Below are positions 1 through 8,579 of a DNA stretch of 39,008 nucleotides, piece after piece. Numbering within the stretch: the first letter of the stretch is position 1; every line of letters starts with the position of its first letter. The position numbers and the translations under genes were made by a program. The DNA is taken from positions 1 to 39,008 of the forward strand of contig CANQDG010000018.1 in assembly GCA_947591495.1 (NCBI GenBank). Direction: 5' to 3'. The notes beneath the pieces were generated by a model, which made no database searches, was not told the DNA's origin, and worked only from the letters and a program-made list of their open reading frames with translations. Origin of the DNA: an uncultured Bacilli bacterium. Lineage in GTDB: Bacteria; Bacillota_I; Bacilli_A; ML615J-28; CAG-313.

Positions 1-322
1 TTTTCATCATCATAATAAATTATAAATGCATTACCAGAAACTCCTACATATGTATCACCATTGAAAACAATTTTATAATGCCATTTTAATTTGCTAAATT
101 CACTAATAAAATCATCGATTTCTTCTTTGCTATTTATTGTCTTGATAATATCATAATTTTTAATAAATCTTACATTTTTGTATTTAATTATATTTATTAT
201 ATCTATTTTTTCGATTAAATCAGGTATTTATAGAACTCATATTCTTTTTCATTATTGCAATTACAACTTGTTAATGTCAATAAACTAAATATTAAAATAT
301 AAAATACTAATCCTTTTTTCAT
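1..322 (-). pseudogene. Frameshifted lipoprotein directly downstream of the RHS gene (putative immunity protein); runs off the window edge
   Basis: Minus ORF from ATG at 322: MKKGLVFYILIFSLLTLTSCNCNNEKEYEFYKYLI* (lipobox LTSC, stop at 215-217). An adjacent frame continues IPDLIEKIDIINIIKYKNVRFIKNYDIIKTINSKEEIDDFISEFSKLKWHYKIVFNGDTYVGVSGNAFIIYYDDE to the window edge. AGGAG-like RBS; 22 nt after the RHS stop. Confidence 0.6.
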
Positions 323-344
323 AAAATTTCTCCTTTTCTTAATT

Positions 345-3300
345 TTATCCGAATATCCAATACAATATTACAGCAGTAGGTCCAAATAATAAATCTGCTA
401 TGGCCCAACCTAATGAACCTTTTTTGTAAATTGTATCAGTTCTATCTGCTCCACCTAACCAGTCTGCTCCTCTTTCCCATGGCTGAGAATAATAATCATC
501 ATCATCCTTAAAGTATCCAATTACTGAAGGAATGGCTACACCAAAAAAGTATGATGCTGGTCCCATTAATCTTTCTTGAATTAAATGACCATATTCATGT
601 CTAATATCAGTTTCAGTATCAGCTTTATCAGACCATATTGTTCCAAATATACTAAATGTGCCTATAAAATCATGTCTAACGATAGTAGAACCTTTGTAAA
701 ATGATAAAACTTTAGATTTAAGTGCAACATCTTCACTTTGATTAAATGGATTTAAGCATCCGTTTTTATAATCGGATTTGATATCATCCCATCTACCACT
801 ACAAATAGCTACTACTACGGCGCCTACTGCAGTAATCTTGCTAATAGGATTCAAAAATCCTAAACCAGTATTGATATAATCCCATGCTTTTTGCCAAAAC
901 GATTTCCAAGAATGACCATTTGGATCAATATACATAATCGGATTATTCATACAATAACAATATAAATTTAATCCAGTTACAATTTTTGGATTTAAATAAA
1001 TAATACTATCTGGCTGTAACCAAGAATATAGTTTAGGATTATAATATCTCGCCTGACAATAATAATAGCCTGTTTCCAAATCTAAATAGTAACCTTTATA
1101 TCTAAATGGATTGTTATATAAAACAAATCTATCTCTTGAATTTGTTACTGATAATTCTAATATATCGTGATTTCCCCATGCATCATATACATATTCACCA
1201 ATAATCTTTCCTTTATACATTACTTTGCTAACATTTCCTAAAGAATCCCTTATAAGTGTAAAATTATAGCCATCATATCTTAAACCACATATTCCTTCAG
1301 CATCATAAAAATATCTAATTTTCTTTGTGATATTATCATTTGCATCAGTCCAGTTTTCACCAAGTATTTTATCACCATTGAAAAAATAATGTATATAAGA
1401 GGTTGCCTGTCCAATACTACCTTGATCATAAACTAGCTTTTTCTTATGTCTTATACCTTGATAATTATAGTAATAATTAAATTTATTTCTTACTTGACTA
1501 TAGTCATTCAATTTTGTGATATTTTCATAACTATCCATTAAATTTCTTGAATTATATGTAATGCTTGAAGTGCCAATTTCAATAATATTTCCATAGTTAT
1601 CTTTGCTTACATTAAAAATTTTATCATCTATTTTAAAACTAGTCAAATGATTAGTATCATAGGATAACTTCGTAACGACAACTCCATCTTTCTTTACGCT
1701 TTCAATCATTCCATTACTTGCATAAATATATTCATAAGTTCCAAAATATGAGTTTTTTTCTTTTGTCAATCTATTAAATTCATCATATTCGTACTCATAC
1801 TCTCTAGTCAAAAGATTTACTTTATTTTTGAAATTATCATTTTTAGGGTTTTCAATATAACGATTTCCTTCTTCTTTTACATATGTTATATTTTCTGTAA
1901 CTATGTTATTATGCTTATAAATATTAGTAAAACTAAACTCTGTACTATCAGATTGATCCTTTGTATTAGAATTAACTGTATATTTAAGTTTTTCAGGTAA
2001 TTCAGTACCAAGTTTATATGTTACTTCTTTATTGATTCCTATATGTGTTTCATTTGATCCATCACTATCATAAACTGTTTCCATACCATTCTTTTTCCAT
2101 AATCTACCTAAATTATCATATTCGTATTCATAACTAAAGTCTTCATATGGGCTCCATTTATTATTGGCATCATTTTTACTCTTTGTACAATATATACTTT
2201 CTTTAATATTTTGATTTAAATTGTTTACGCTACTATCTTTATATTTTATAATCTCGTTATCATTTTTTATACAATATTCAGCTGAATTGTTCGAATATGA
2301 TGTAAACTCTAATTCATCATCTAAAATTATCTTACAATTTGTAATACTACCTTTGTCATCATAAAGATAACTATAATTTTTATTTAAATATGGATCACTT
2401 ACTTTTATTAATCTTTTTATCATTTTTCCTAAGTTGTTATTTTCATATTCAAATAAACTAATGTTGCCATTATTTTCTTGGGATATGACATTACCATATT
2501 CATCATATAACATCGTTGTAGTATAATTTTTATATTGATCTTGATATATTTTATTTATTTTTTTGCTATTTTTTAGTCCTCTTACTAATACCTCTTCTAA
2601 TACTAATGTATTATTTTTATATATCTTATCCTGATCACCAAAAATATTGTATCCAAATCCATATGTAGTACCACTACTATTTTTAATTGTTTTTATACTA
2701 TTGTTGTCGGTATATGAAATATCATTTTCTTCCACAATTTCATTATTTACATTAATTTTAAATTTTATATTTTTTATGGTTTCATTATAATCGTTGTAGT
2801 TATATTCTGTTTTACGCTCTTCTTTAATTGTATTATTTAAATGATTTTCATCATTGTTATAATTTAATTTAATTGTTATACCATTTTTAGTACAAGATAT
2901 TGGATTTTCTCGATATCTTATATCAATATTATCATCATATGAATAAATAGTATCAATACATTCATCGTTAGGGTAATTTTCATTATAAGTTTTTATCGAC
3001 TCAATATTACCATAATTGTCATAAAAATATTCAGTTTTTACTTTATCTGTATTTTTACTTGCCCTAAAAGTTCCATCCGCATTTTGCCATTTATATATAA
3101 TAACAGATTTATCGTCTTTTAATTTATACTGAGGATTATCACTAACAAAACCGACTGAATTTTTTGTCTCATAATAATACTTATCCATTTTTGTATCATA
3201 GTGGAAACAAACTTGTGTCTCTGTTATTCCCCAATATCCTTCTGCAACTATATCAATTAACTTAAAATAGTAATTAGGAATATTGTTTTCATCTATTGAA

Positions 3301-5129
3301 AATCTTACTATTTTATTATCGCTAGTTTTTAACTCTACATAGGAAACTGATTTTACTTTCGTACAATTGCAATAAACCAAATCAAAATAAGTTTGTTCAT
3401 TTTCTTGACAATAGAATAAACTTTTATAAGTAGCGAAAATATCAGTTGCCGTCATATAAAATTCTGGAGAGATTTTATGTGATCCATTATTCCAACAAAT
3501 TGTAGACTCCATATCTAATTTATAGTCACCTATCATTATATCTGGAGTTCCACCTCTTTCTATTCTTACATCTGCTAAAAGTAGTTCAGTGTTGGAAGCA
3601 GTTCCACAAAATGATATACTAATATCGCTAAAAGTAAGTTGATTTAATCCCAAATTTACAGGAATTGTTACATATTGCCACGCACCATCTAATGTATTTT
3701 CAATTCTCATACTAGTGGTGATTGGATTATTATTGACTCTATACTTTAATGTTGCTAATAAATCAGATTGACTATTATTTGAAAAATTCGTCCAAAATGA
3801 TATTTTAAAATGCTCAGAATATGCATCATCTTTTTCACCATCTCCATCAGAATCAAGATTGAATATTTTTTTAAATTCATCTAACTTATCTGTTGGAACA
3901 TTAAATATAAATGAATTACTTGAATTTAATATATTTGCTTTTTGCCCATTAATTGTAATATTTGATGTTCCGTCACTAGATAATTCCCAGCCATTAGGCC
4001 TAAATAATGTATAATGATTATTTCCATATTTATTTTCTAAATTACTTATTACAGTTCCATCTGTATTAAAATAATATCTTATAGAAACACCTTTTTTACT
4101 AGTTAATTCAGTATACGAATTATTATATATAAAAGTTGTTGAATCCTTTATTGGTCCCATAATAGTATTAAATCGTTTGAACTTTTTTTCTAAATATGTC
4201 AAATACTCTCCTTCACCTAAATTATTTTCTTCTCCTAGATAGTGTTCTGAATCAACATATTCTGAATCTAATGTATGCTTCATCGCAACATCAAGTACTT
4301 CAGCAACTACTGTTGAATTACTAAAACTAGAATATACGAATCTAAGTGCTGTTAAATCTGTGCTATTTATTGTATATTCTAAAACATTATTTACATATCT
4401 AAATTCCATTAATTCTTTTGATTTAGTTGAACTATATTTAAAGATTTTCGATATTTTTTTCTCTTCATACTCAAATGTAAAACCAATTTTATTAATTGAT
4501 GTACAAACTTCTTTAAGTGTTCCATTATCATTATATAAAAATTGAATTTTTCTTGATGGTTTTCTAGAATCATAAATACAGCTCACATTACCATTGGAAT
4601 ATTCGATTTTTTTCATTATGTCAGCATTTATTCCAGATACAACACCTGTAATTTGTCCACTTGCATTGAAATAGTATGTATTATTATTTGTGTCAAAGAT
4701 TTCTGCATCAACTTTTTTTCCAATTAATAGTTTTAATCCTGTCCCACTAGCATCATAATAAGCGTTTCTGTCATCACCATATGTTGAACTACTTTTATAT
4801 TTAACAAATCTATGAATAAACCAATTTGAATCAATATAAATATAATCACCATAAGTAAAACCATCTAGATTATATGATGTAAGATATGGAAATAAATATT
4901 GTTGTATATTCAATTTCCAACCGTTTCCAAAACCGATTTTTCTTCCTCCAAAATCTGTACTTTTATAGTGAGAATTATAAACTAACGACGTACTCATTTG
5001 AAAACTATTAGATCCTAATGTAATTAATCGATGTTCAAATAATAATCTTCCATTAAATATATTTACGCTTGCTTGCCCTAGACCACAATTAAAACTTTGT
5101 TGCGACTGATTGACTTTACTTGTATCCAT
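345..5129 (-). CDS. RHS-repeat protein, polymorphic-toxin-like, with C-terminal HExxH metalloprotease-like domain
   Basis: YD-type repeats; RHS core end 'NPFRYKGYYLDLETGYYYCQARYYNPKLYSWLQPDSI...LNLYCYCMNNPIMYIDPNGHS', then a variable C-terminus with 'DIRHEYGHLIQERLMGP' and 'YYSQPWERGADWLGG'. No N-terminal signal peptide seen. Confidence 0.9.
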   Translation of the reverse strand: MDTSKVNQSQQSFNCGLGQASVNIFNGRLLFEHRLITLGSNSFQMSTSLVYNSHYKSTDFGGRKIGFGNGWKLNIQQYLFPYLTSYNLDGFTYGDYIYIDSNWFIHRFVKYKSSSTYGDDRNAYYDASGTGLKLLIGKKVDAEIFDTNNNTYYFNASGQITGVVSGINADIMKKIEYSNGNVSCIYDSRKPSRKIQFLYNDNGTLKEVCTSINKIGFTFEYEEKKISKIFKYSSTKSKELMEFRYVNNVLEYTINSTDLTALRFVYSSFSNSTVVAEVLDVAMKHTLDSEYVDSEHYLGEENNLGEGEYLTYLEKKFKRFNTIMGPIKDSTTFIYNNSYTELTSKKGVSIRYYFNTDGTVISNLENKYGNNHYTLFRPNGWELSSDGTSNITINGQKANILNSSNSFIFNVPTDKLDEFKKIFNLDSDGDGEKDDAYSEHFKISFWTNFSNNSQSDLLATLKYRVNNNPITTSMRIENTLDGAWQYVTIPVNLGLNQLTFSDISISFCGTASNTELLLADVRIERGGTPDIMIGDYKLDMESTICWNNGSHKISPEFYMTATDIFATYKSLFYCQENEQTYFDLVYCNCTKVKSVSYVELKTSDNKIVRFSIDENNIPNYYFKLIDIVAEGYWGITETQVCFHYDTKMDKYYYETKNSVGFVSDNPQYKLKDDKSVIIYKWQNADGTFRASKNTDKVKTEYFYDNYGNIESIKTYNENYPNDECIDTIYSYDDNIDIRYRENPISCTKNGITIKLNYNNDENHLNNTIKEERKTEYNYNDYNETIKNIKFKINVNNEIVEENDISYTDNNSIKTIKNSSGTTYGFGYNIFGDQDKIYKNNTLVLEEVLVRGLKNSKKINKIYQDQYKNYTTTMLYDEYGNVISQENNGNISLFEYENNNLGKMIKRLIKVSDPYLNKNYSYLYDDKGSITNCKIILDDELEFTSYSNNSAEYCIKNDNEIIKYKDSSVNNLNQNIKESIYCTKSKNDANNKWSPYEDFSYEYEYDNLGRLWKKNGMETVYDSDGSNETHIGINKEVTYKLGTELPEKLKYTVNSNTKDQSDSTEFSFTNIYKHNNIVTENITYVKEEGNRYIENPKNDNFKNKVNLLTREYEYEYDEFNRLTKEKNSYFGTYEYIYASNGMIESVKKDGVVVTKLSYDTNHLTSFKIDDKIFNVSKDNYGNIIEIGTSSITYNSRNLMDSYENITKLNDYSQVRNKFNYYYNYQGIRHKKKLVYDQGSIGQATSYIHYFFNGDKILGENWTDANDNITKKIRYFYDAEGICGLRYDGYNFTLIRDSLGNVSKVMYKGKIIGEYVYDAWGNHDILELSVTNSRDRFVLYNNPFRYKGYYLDLETGYYYCQARYYNPKLYSWLQPDSIIYLNPKIVTGLNLYCYCMNNPIMYIDPNGHSWKSFWQKAWDYINTGLGFLNPISKITAVGAVVVAICSGRWDDIKSDYKNGCLNPFNQSEDVALKSKVLSFYKGSTIVRHDFIGTFSIFGTIWSDKADTETDIRHEYGHLIQERLMGPASYFFGVAIPSVIGYFKDDDDYYSQPWERGADWLGGADRTDTIYKKGSLGWAIADLLFGPTAVILYWIFG

Positions 5130-5133
5130 AATA

Positions 5134-6519
5134 TTACCATCCTAATTCTATCATTACTTTTTCAACTACTTCTGCATCCTTAACAAGTTTTATAGTTGTA
5201 GATGAATTGCATAATACTCTTCTATTCCCTCTACCACTAATAAATATTACATCATTAACATCTGATTCTTCCATAGCTTTTTTGATTGCTTCAGCTCTGT
5301 CTACAACAATTGTTGAAGGGACTTCATTATTTAAGTATTTTCGTAATTCTTGACAAATGGATTCTACACTTTCTGATGCATTATCATCTTCAGTTAGATA
5401 TACATAATCAGCGTAACCTTTAAGTAAGTCCATCGCATATTTTCTCATTTCTTGACGTTTTGACAAAAATTGCGAAGTTTTAAATCTTTCATCCCAATAT
5501 TCAAAACCAGTTCCCATTGATCCAACAACTACTCTAATTTTTTTAATTAAACATCTATCTTTAAAAGATTTTAAGCACTCAAGCATTTTAGGTAAATGAT
5601 TGTCTATAACAATTAATCTTCCATTTACTTTATATGTTTCTACTCTACCTGGAATTTTAATATCTTTAATACATTTTTTAAATTCCTCAACACTTAACAC
5701 ACCAAGTGCTTTCAAAACTGTCATAGCACAAACAAAATTTAAGGCATTATATTGCATCATTACCTTAGTTTCTAATTCATATGATACACCATTTACTAAT
5801 ACTTTCATTTTTAAACCATTTAAACTACTCTCTAAATCATATAGTACACATGTCATATCACTAGGATTTATCCCATTAACATTTGCAATATAGTTACTAC
5901 TAAATACTAATTTTTCACATTCATTAATTTTTATCATTTCTTCAAATAGTTTCTTAGAATAATTTTGAAATCCAATTACACACTTACATTCTTTATCGCT
6001 TGGAAGATTTTCAAAAAAGGATTTTTTAATAGCTATATATTCTTCAGCAGAATATTGCTCTTCATTATGTTTTGGATTTAAATTAGTTAAAACTCTTACA
6101 TCAAAAGGAACATCTTTTACAAGTCCTTTTTCAAGTGTAGTTTCATTAACCTCTAGCACTAAATATTCTGCACCATATGCTTCTACTTCATTAATAATTG
6201 CTAATAATGAATCTTCTGATTTGATTGCAGTTTCAATTGGATCTCCTTTCATAACATAACTAGCCGGTGAATCTACAACTATACTGCTATATAAAACTGA
6301 TTTATATCCTAACGATTTCAAATATTCATGAATGATATATGCAGTTGTAGACTTGCCGCGACTACCAGTTACTCCAATAATTTTCATGCTATCTAAAGAT
6401 GATTCTGCATTTTTACTATAAAGTGCAATATTTTCTGCTTTTTTAAACTCTTTTCTAATTTCCCTTACATTTTTTAAATTTTCTTGTTCTAATTTATTCT
6501 TTAATTGGGATAATTTCAT
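5134..6519 (-). CDS. MurE-like Mur ligase family protein lacking the N-terminal UDP-substrate domain
   Basis: P-loop 'IIGVTGSRGKSTTAYIIH' at about residue 48; 'NALNFVCAMTVLKALG', 'IPGRVETYKVNGRLIVIDNHLPKMLECLKSF', 'DRAEAIKKAM...DVIFISGRGNRR' match the order of MurE central and C-terminal domain motifs. Confidence 0.85.
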   Translation of the reverse strand: MKLSQLKNKLEQENLKNVREIRKEFKKAENIALYSKNAESSLDSMKIIGVTGSRGKSTTAYIIHEYLKSLGYKSVLYSSIVVDSPASYVMKGDPIETAIKSEDSLLAIINEVEAYGAEYLVLEVNETTLEKGLVKDVPFDVRVLTNLNPKHNEEQYSAEEYIAIKKSFFENLPSDKECKCVIGFQNYSKKLFEEMIKINECEKLVFSSNYIANVNGINPSDMTCVLYDLESSLNGLKMKVLVNGVSYELETKVMMQYNALNFVCAMTVLKALGVLSVEEFKKCIKDIKIPGRVETYKVNGRLIVIDNHLPKMLECLKSFKDRCLIKKIRVVVGSMGTGFEYWDERFKTSQFLSKRQEMRKYAMDLLKGYADYVYLTEDDNASESVESICQELRKYLNNEVPSTIVVDRAEAIKKAMEESDVNDVIFISGRGNRRVLCNSSTTIKLVKDAEVVEKVMIELGW

Positions 6520-6536
6520 TTATATTACCTCCTCTA

Positions 6537-7040
6537 TTAGTCATTTCCTTCACTCGGATTTTTAGTAATGTAAACTGTATAAGTAATTGTTCCACGTTTT
6601 ACACCAGTTTCTTTTGATGTTAAAGTGACAGTAAAATTATGTTCCGTAGTTTCTGTTCCAACTGTATCTTGTTTTGCTTCAATGACTAGTAAAATTTCTT
6701 CATCATTTGATTTTGAAGAATTTGTAACTGTAAAGTATTGGCTATAATTATTTGTAATGGATACAGATAATGGTTCTGCGATTTCAATTTTAAGAGTATC
6801 ATTTTTCATTCCTGATACACTTGCACTAATTGTCGCTGTTGTGCGTATAGGATAATATTTGTCTACTAATAGCGACAAATTCTCTGCATTTAATGGTGTA
6901 CCTTCAATTTCAGGTTCATCTGCCCTAACAAGCGTTCCAATAATTCTGATAATTTCTCCAGCTTCATCCCTTTCTACTTTTTCAACTTCAAAAATTTTTC
7001 TATTTAAATTAGCTCCTTGTCTATCTTCAAATTTAATCAT
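6537..7040 (-). CDS. Small phage tail-fibre/baseplate-like protein with beta-rich C-terminus
   Basis: 'EIIRIIGTLVRADEPEIEGTPLNAENLSLL' resembles the N-terminal motif (GTPLxAENLN) of phage tail-fibre/receptor-binding proteins; C-terminal Ig/cadherin-like beta sequence. Confidence 0.55.
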   Translation of the reverse strand: MIKFEDRQGANLNRKIFEVEKVERDEAGEIIRIIGTLVRADEPEIEGTPLNAENLSLLVDKYYPIRTTATISASVSGMKNDTLKIEIAEPLSVSITNNYSQYFTVTNSSKSNDEEILLVIEAKQDTVGTETTEHNFTVTLTSKETGVKRGTITYTVYITKNPSEGND

Positions 7041-7323
7041 TTTCTTTTTCTCCTTTATTAAATAATTGTTTTATAATTTGATTTGTACCTGTACTTGAGG
7101 TACCACTTACTATACCAATTAATAAGGCAGTCCAAATGTTATCTACATTAAAGATTATCTCTTTATTTGTTAAATAGATTAATATTCCAAATAATCCACC
7201 TACGATTGCCATAATAATTGGTATAAGTTTGTATGCTTCTTCATGTTTTTTAAATAAGACTTTGTAAATTTCCCCTATAATATAGCAGCATACGACTATA
7301 ATAGGTACACTTGTAAAATTCAT
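7033..7323 (-). CDS. Phage-type holin
   Basis: 96 aa, three hydrophobic segments, charged C-terminus, 'GIVSGTSSTGTNQIIKQLFNKGEKEND'; RBS AAAGGAGG; overlaps the downstream ORF. Confidence 0.65.
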   Translation of the reverse strand: MNFTSVPIIVVCCYIIGEIYKVLFKKHEEAYKLIPIIMAIVGGLFGILIYLTNKEIIFNVDNIWTALLIGIVSGTSSTGTNQIIKQLFNKGEKEND

Positions 7324-7348
7324 TAGTTTTGTCCTCCTTTAATTTTTT

Positions 7349-7384
7349 CTAAATTGGTGTTAATTTTTTTAAATACCTAATCAT
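7349..7384 (-). pseudogene. Tiny ORF with strong RBS, apparently truncated by a poly-A frameshift
   Basis: GAGGAGGTAAAAACG-ATG, MIRYLKKLTPI*. One more A in the A7 tract would give MIRYLKKINTNLEKIKGGQN* ending in TAATG overlap with the holin start. Confidence 0.4.
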
Positions 7385-7460
7385 CGTTTTTACCTCCTCT
7401 ATAAGAACTGCAAAAAAAATGTAAAAATAACAACCATAGATTAAAAGTTTTAAATTTTTT

Positions 7461-7746
7461 TTACATTTCGTCTACTCTTTTTGTAACATTAGCTAGAGAT
7501 TCTTCAACTTTTGCAAGCCGTTCTGCGATATTTCGATATCGATCATCAACATTGTTAAGATTCTTTTCTACTCTATCTACGCATGCTTTGATATAACCAA
7601 TATCAGAAAACATCGTTCCTTCATTTTTTCCATCTGTACGATGTTCTTGCAAACTACTTTTTCTGCATGCCAGATATGTGAAAAAAAATACTTGATAATG
7701 TTCCAATAACTCCTATAACAGAAACGACAATAGTTAATTTGTCCCT
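7461..7746 (-). pseudogene. XhlA-like small TM/coiled-coil protein (holin partner), frameshifted and lacking a start codon
   Basis: Frame 1 (DKLTIVVSVIGVIGTLSSIFF) joins frame 2 (TYLACRKSSLQEHRTDGKNEGTMFSDIGYIKACVDRVEKNLNNVDDRYRNIAERLAKVEESLANVTKRVDEM) at a T8 tract (7681-7688). AGG occupies the expected start position 8 nt after AGGAGG. Confidence 0.6.
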
Positions 7747-7834
7747 ATAATCAACCTCCTAATTTTTATAACATGCAAAATAAGTTAAATAACAATTTCT
7801 ATAATTACATATTTTATAAAATAAAATTATAAAA

Positions 7835-7865
7835 GCATCTATTAATCCTATTAACTAAAAGATGC
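7835..7865 (-). terminator. Rho-independent-like terminator after the small secreted protein
   Basis: Minus: GCATCT...TTAATAGGATTAA..AGATGC followed by TTTTATAATTTT. Confidence 0.45.
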
Positions 7866-7980
7866 CTTTCATTTATATGAGAACCCTCAAAATAACAACT
7901 ATTTTTTATTAGTAGTTATTATAAGTTTTAATTTTAGATTAGAATTTGTTTTTTATATTCGTATTCGTTTTGCAAGCTTT

Positions 7981-8397
7981 TTATTGATAATTTAATTTTA
8001 CTTTTGAGTTAACCTTAAAAAAGTTTGATAATTCTCCAGTTACTTCGACTATAACACCTTCTAAATTTTTTATCTTAATGGTTATAGTACCATAAGATGT
8101 ATCATCAAGTGAATTACATAATTGAACTACTTTTTGATTTGTTTGATCAATAAGAACAACTGAACATGTTCTTAATATTTCTCTTTCTCCAGCAGTTAAT
8201 TGTATTAAGTATCCAGTTCCATCTTCTCCTATTTCAATTATATATGCTCTATTATCAAAAGATAAAGCACCAACGTTTTCCGAATCATCACGCCTTTCAA
8301 TTTGAATTGAGCTACCACTAGCATTAACAACTAGTAAATTAACAGCAATTAGTAGCCCAAAGGCTACAACAATAATTTTTAATAAATTTTTTTTCAT
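7981..8397 (-). CDS. Small secreted protein, paralogue of 14733-15134
   Basis: Preferred start at 8397 (AGGAAG RBS): MKKNLLKIIVVAFGLLIAVNLLVVNASG signal peptide. Mature part 'IQIERRDDSENVGALSFDNRAYIIEIGEDGTGYLIQ' aligns with the 14.7-kb protein. The provided ORF extends upstream to 8535. Confidence 0.65.
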   Translation of the reverse strand: MKKNLLKIIVVAFGLLIAVNLLVVNASGSSIQIERRDDSENVGALSFDNRAYIIEIGEDGTGYLIQLTAGEREILRTCSVVLIDQTNQKVVQLCNSLDDTSYGTITIKIKNLEGVIVEVTGELSNFFKVNSKVKLNYQ

Positions 8398-8514
8398 TTT
8401 TATATTCTTCCTGTCCATATACGCAAAAATTATACTACACCTGGAAAATATTGTCAAATTGAAATTGTTCATTTTTTTGAGCAGTTTTTTCTTTTTTTGT
8501 CCTAATATCAAAAA

Positions 8515-8537
8515 AAATGCCCTAATATTGGGCATTT
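8515..8537 (-). terminator. Terminator downstream of the split regulator
   Basis: AAATGCCC-taatatt-GGGCATTT perfect 8-bp stem; on the minus strand it is followed by a T-run. Confidence 0.6.
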
Positions 8538-8579
8538 AGTTGAGCATTTTTTTGTAAAATTAAAAATACTGCTCATTTT

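Noticed and set aside
4360-4545. Plus-strand ORF opposite the RHS gene
   Set aside because: Antisense shadow ORF inside a strong CDS, no homology signal.
5600-5893. Plus-strand ORF opposite the Mur ligase
   Set aside because: Shadow ORF of a conserved minus-strand CDS.
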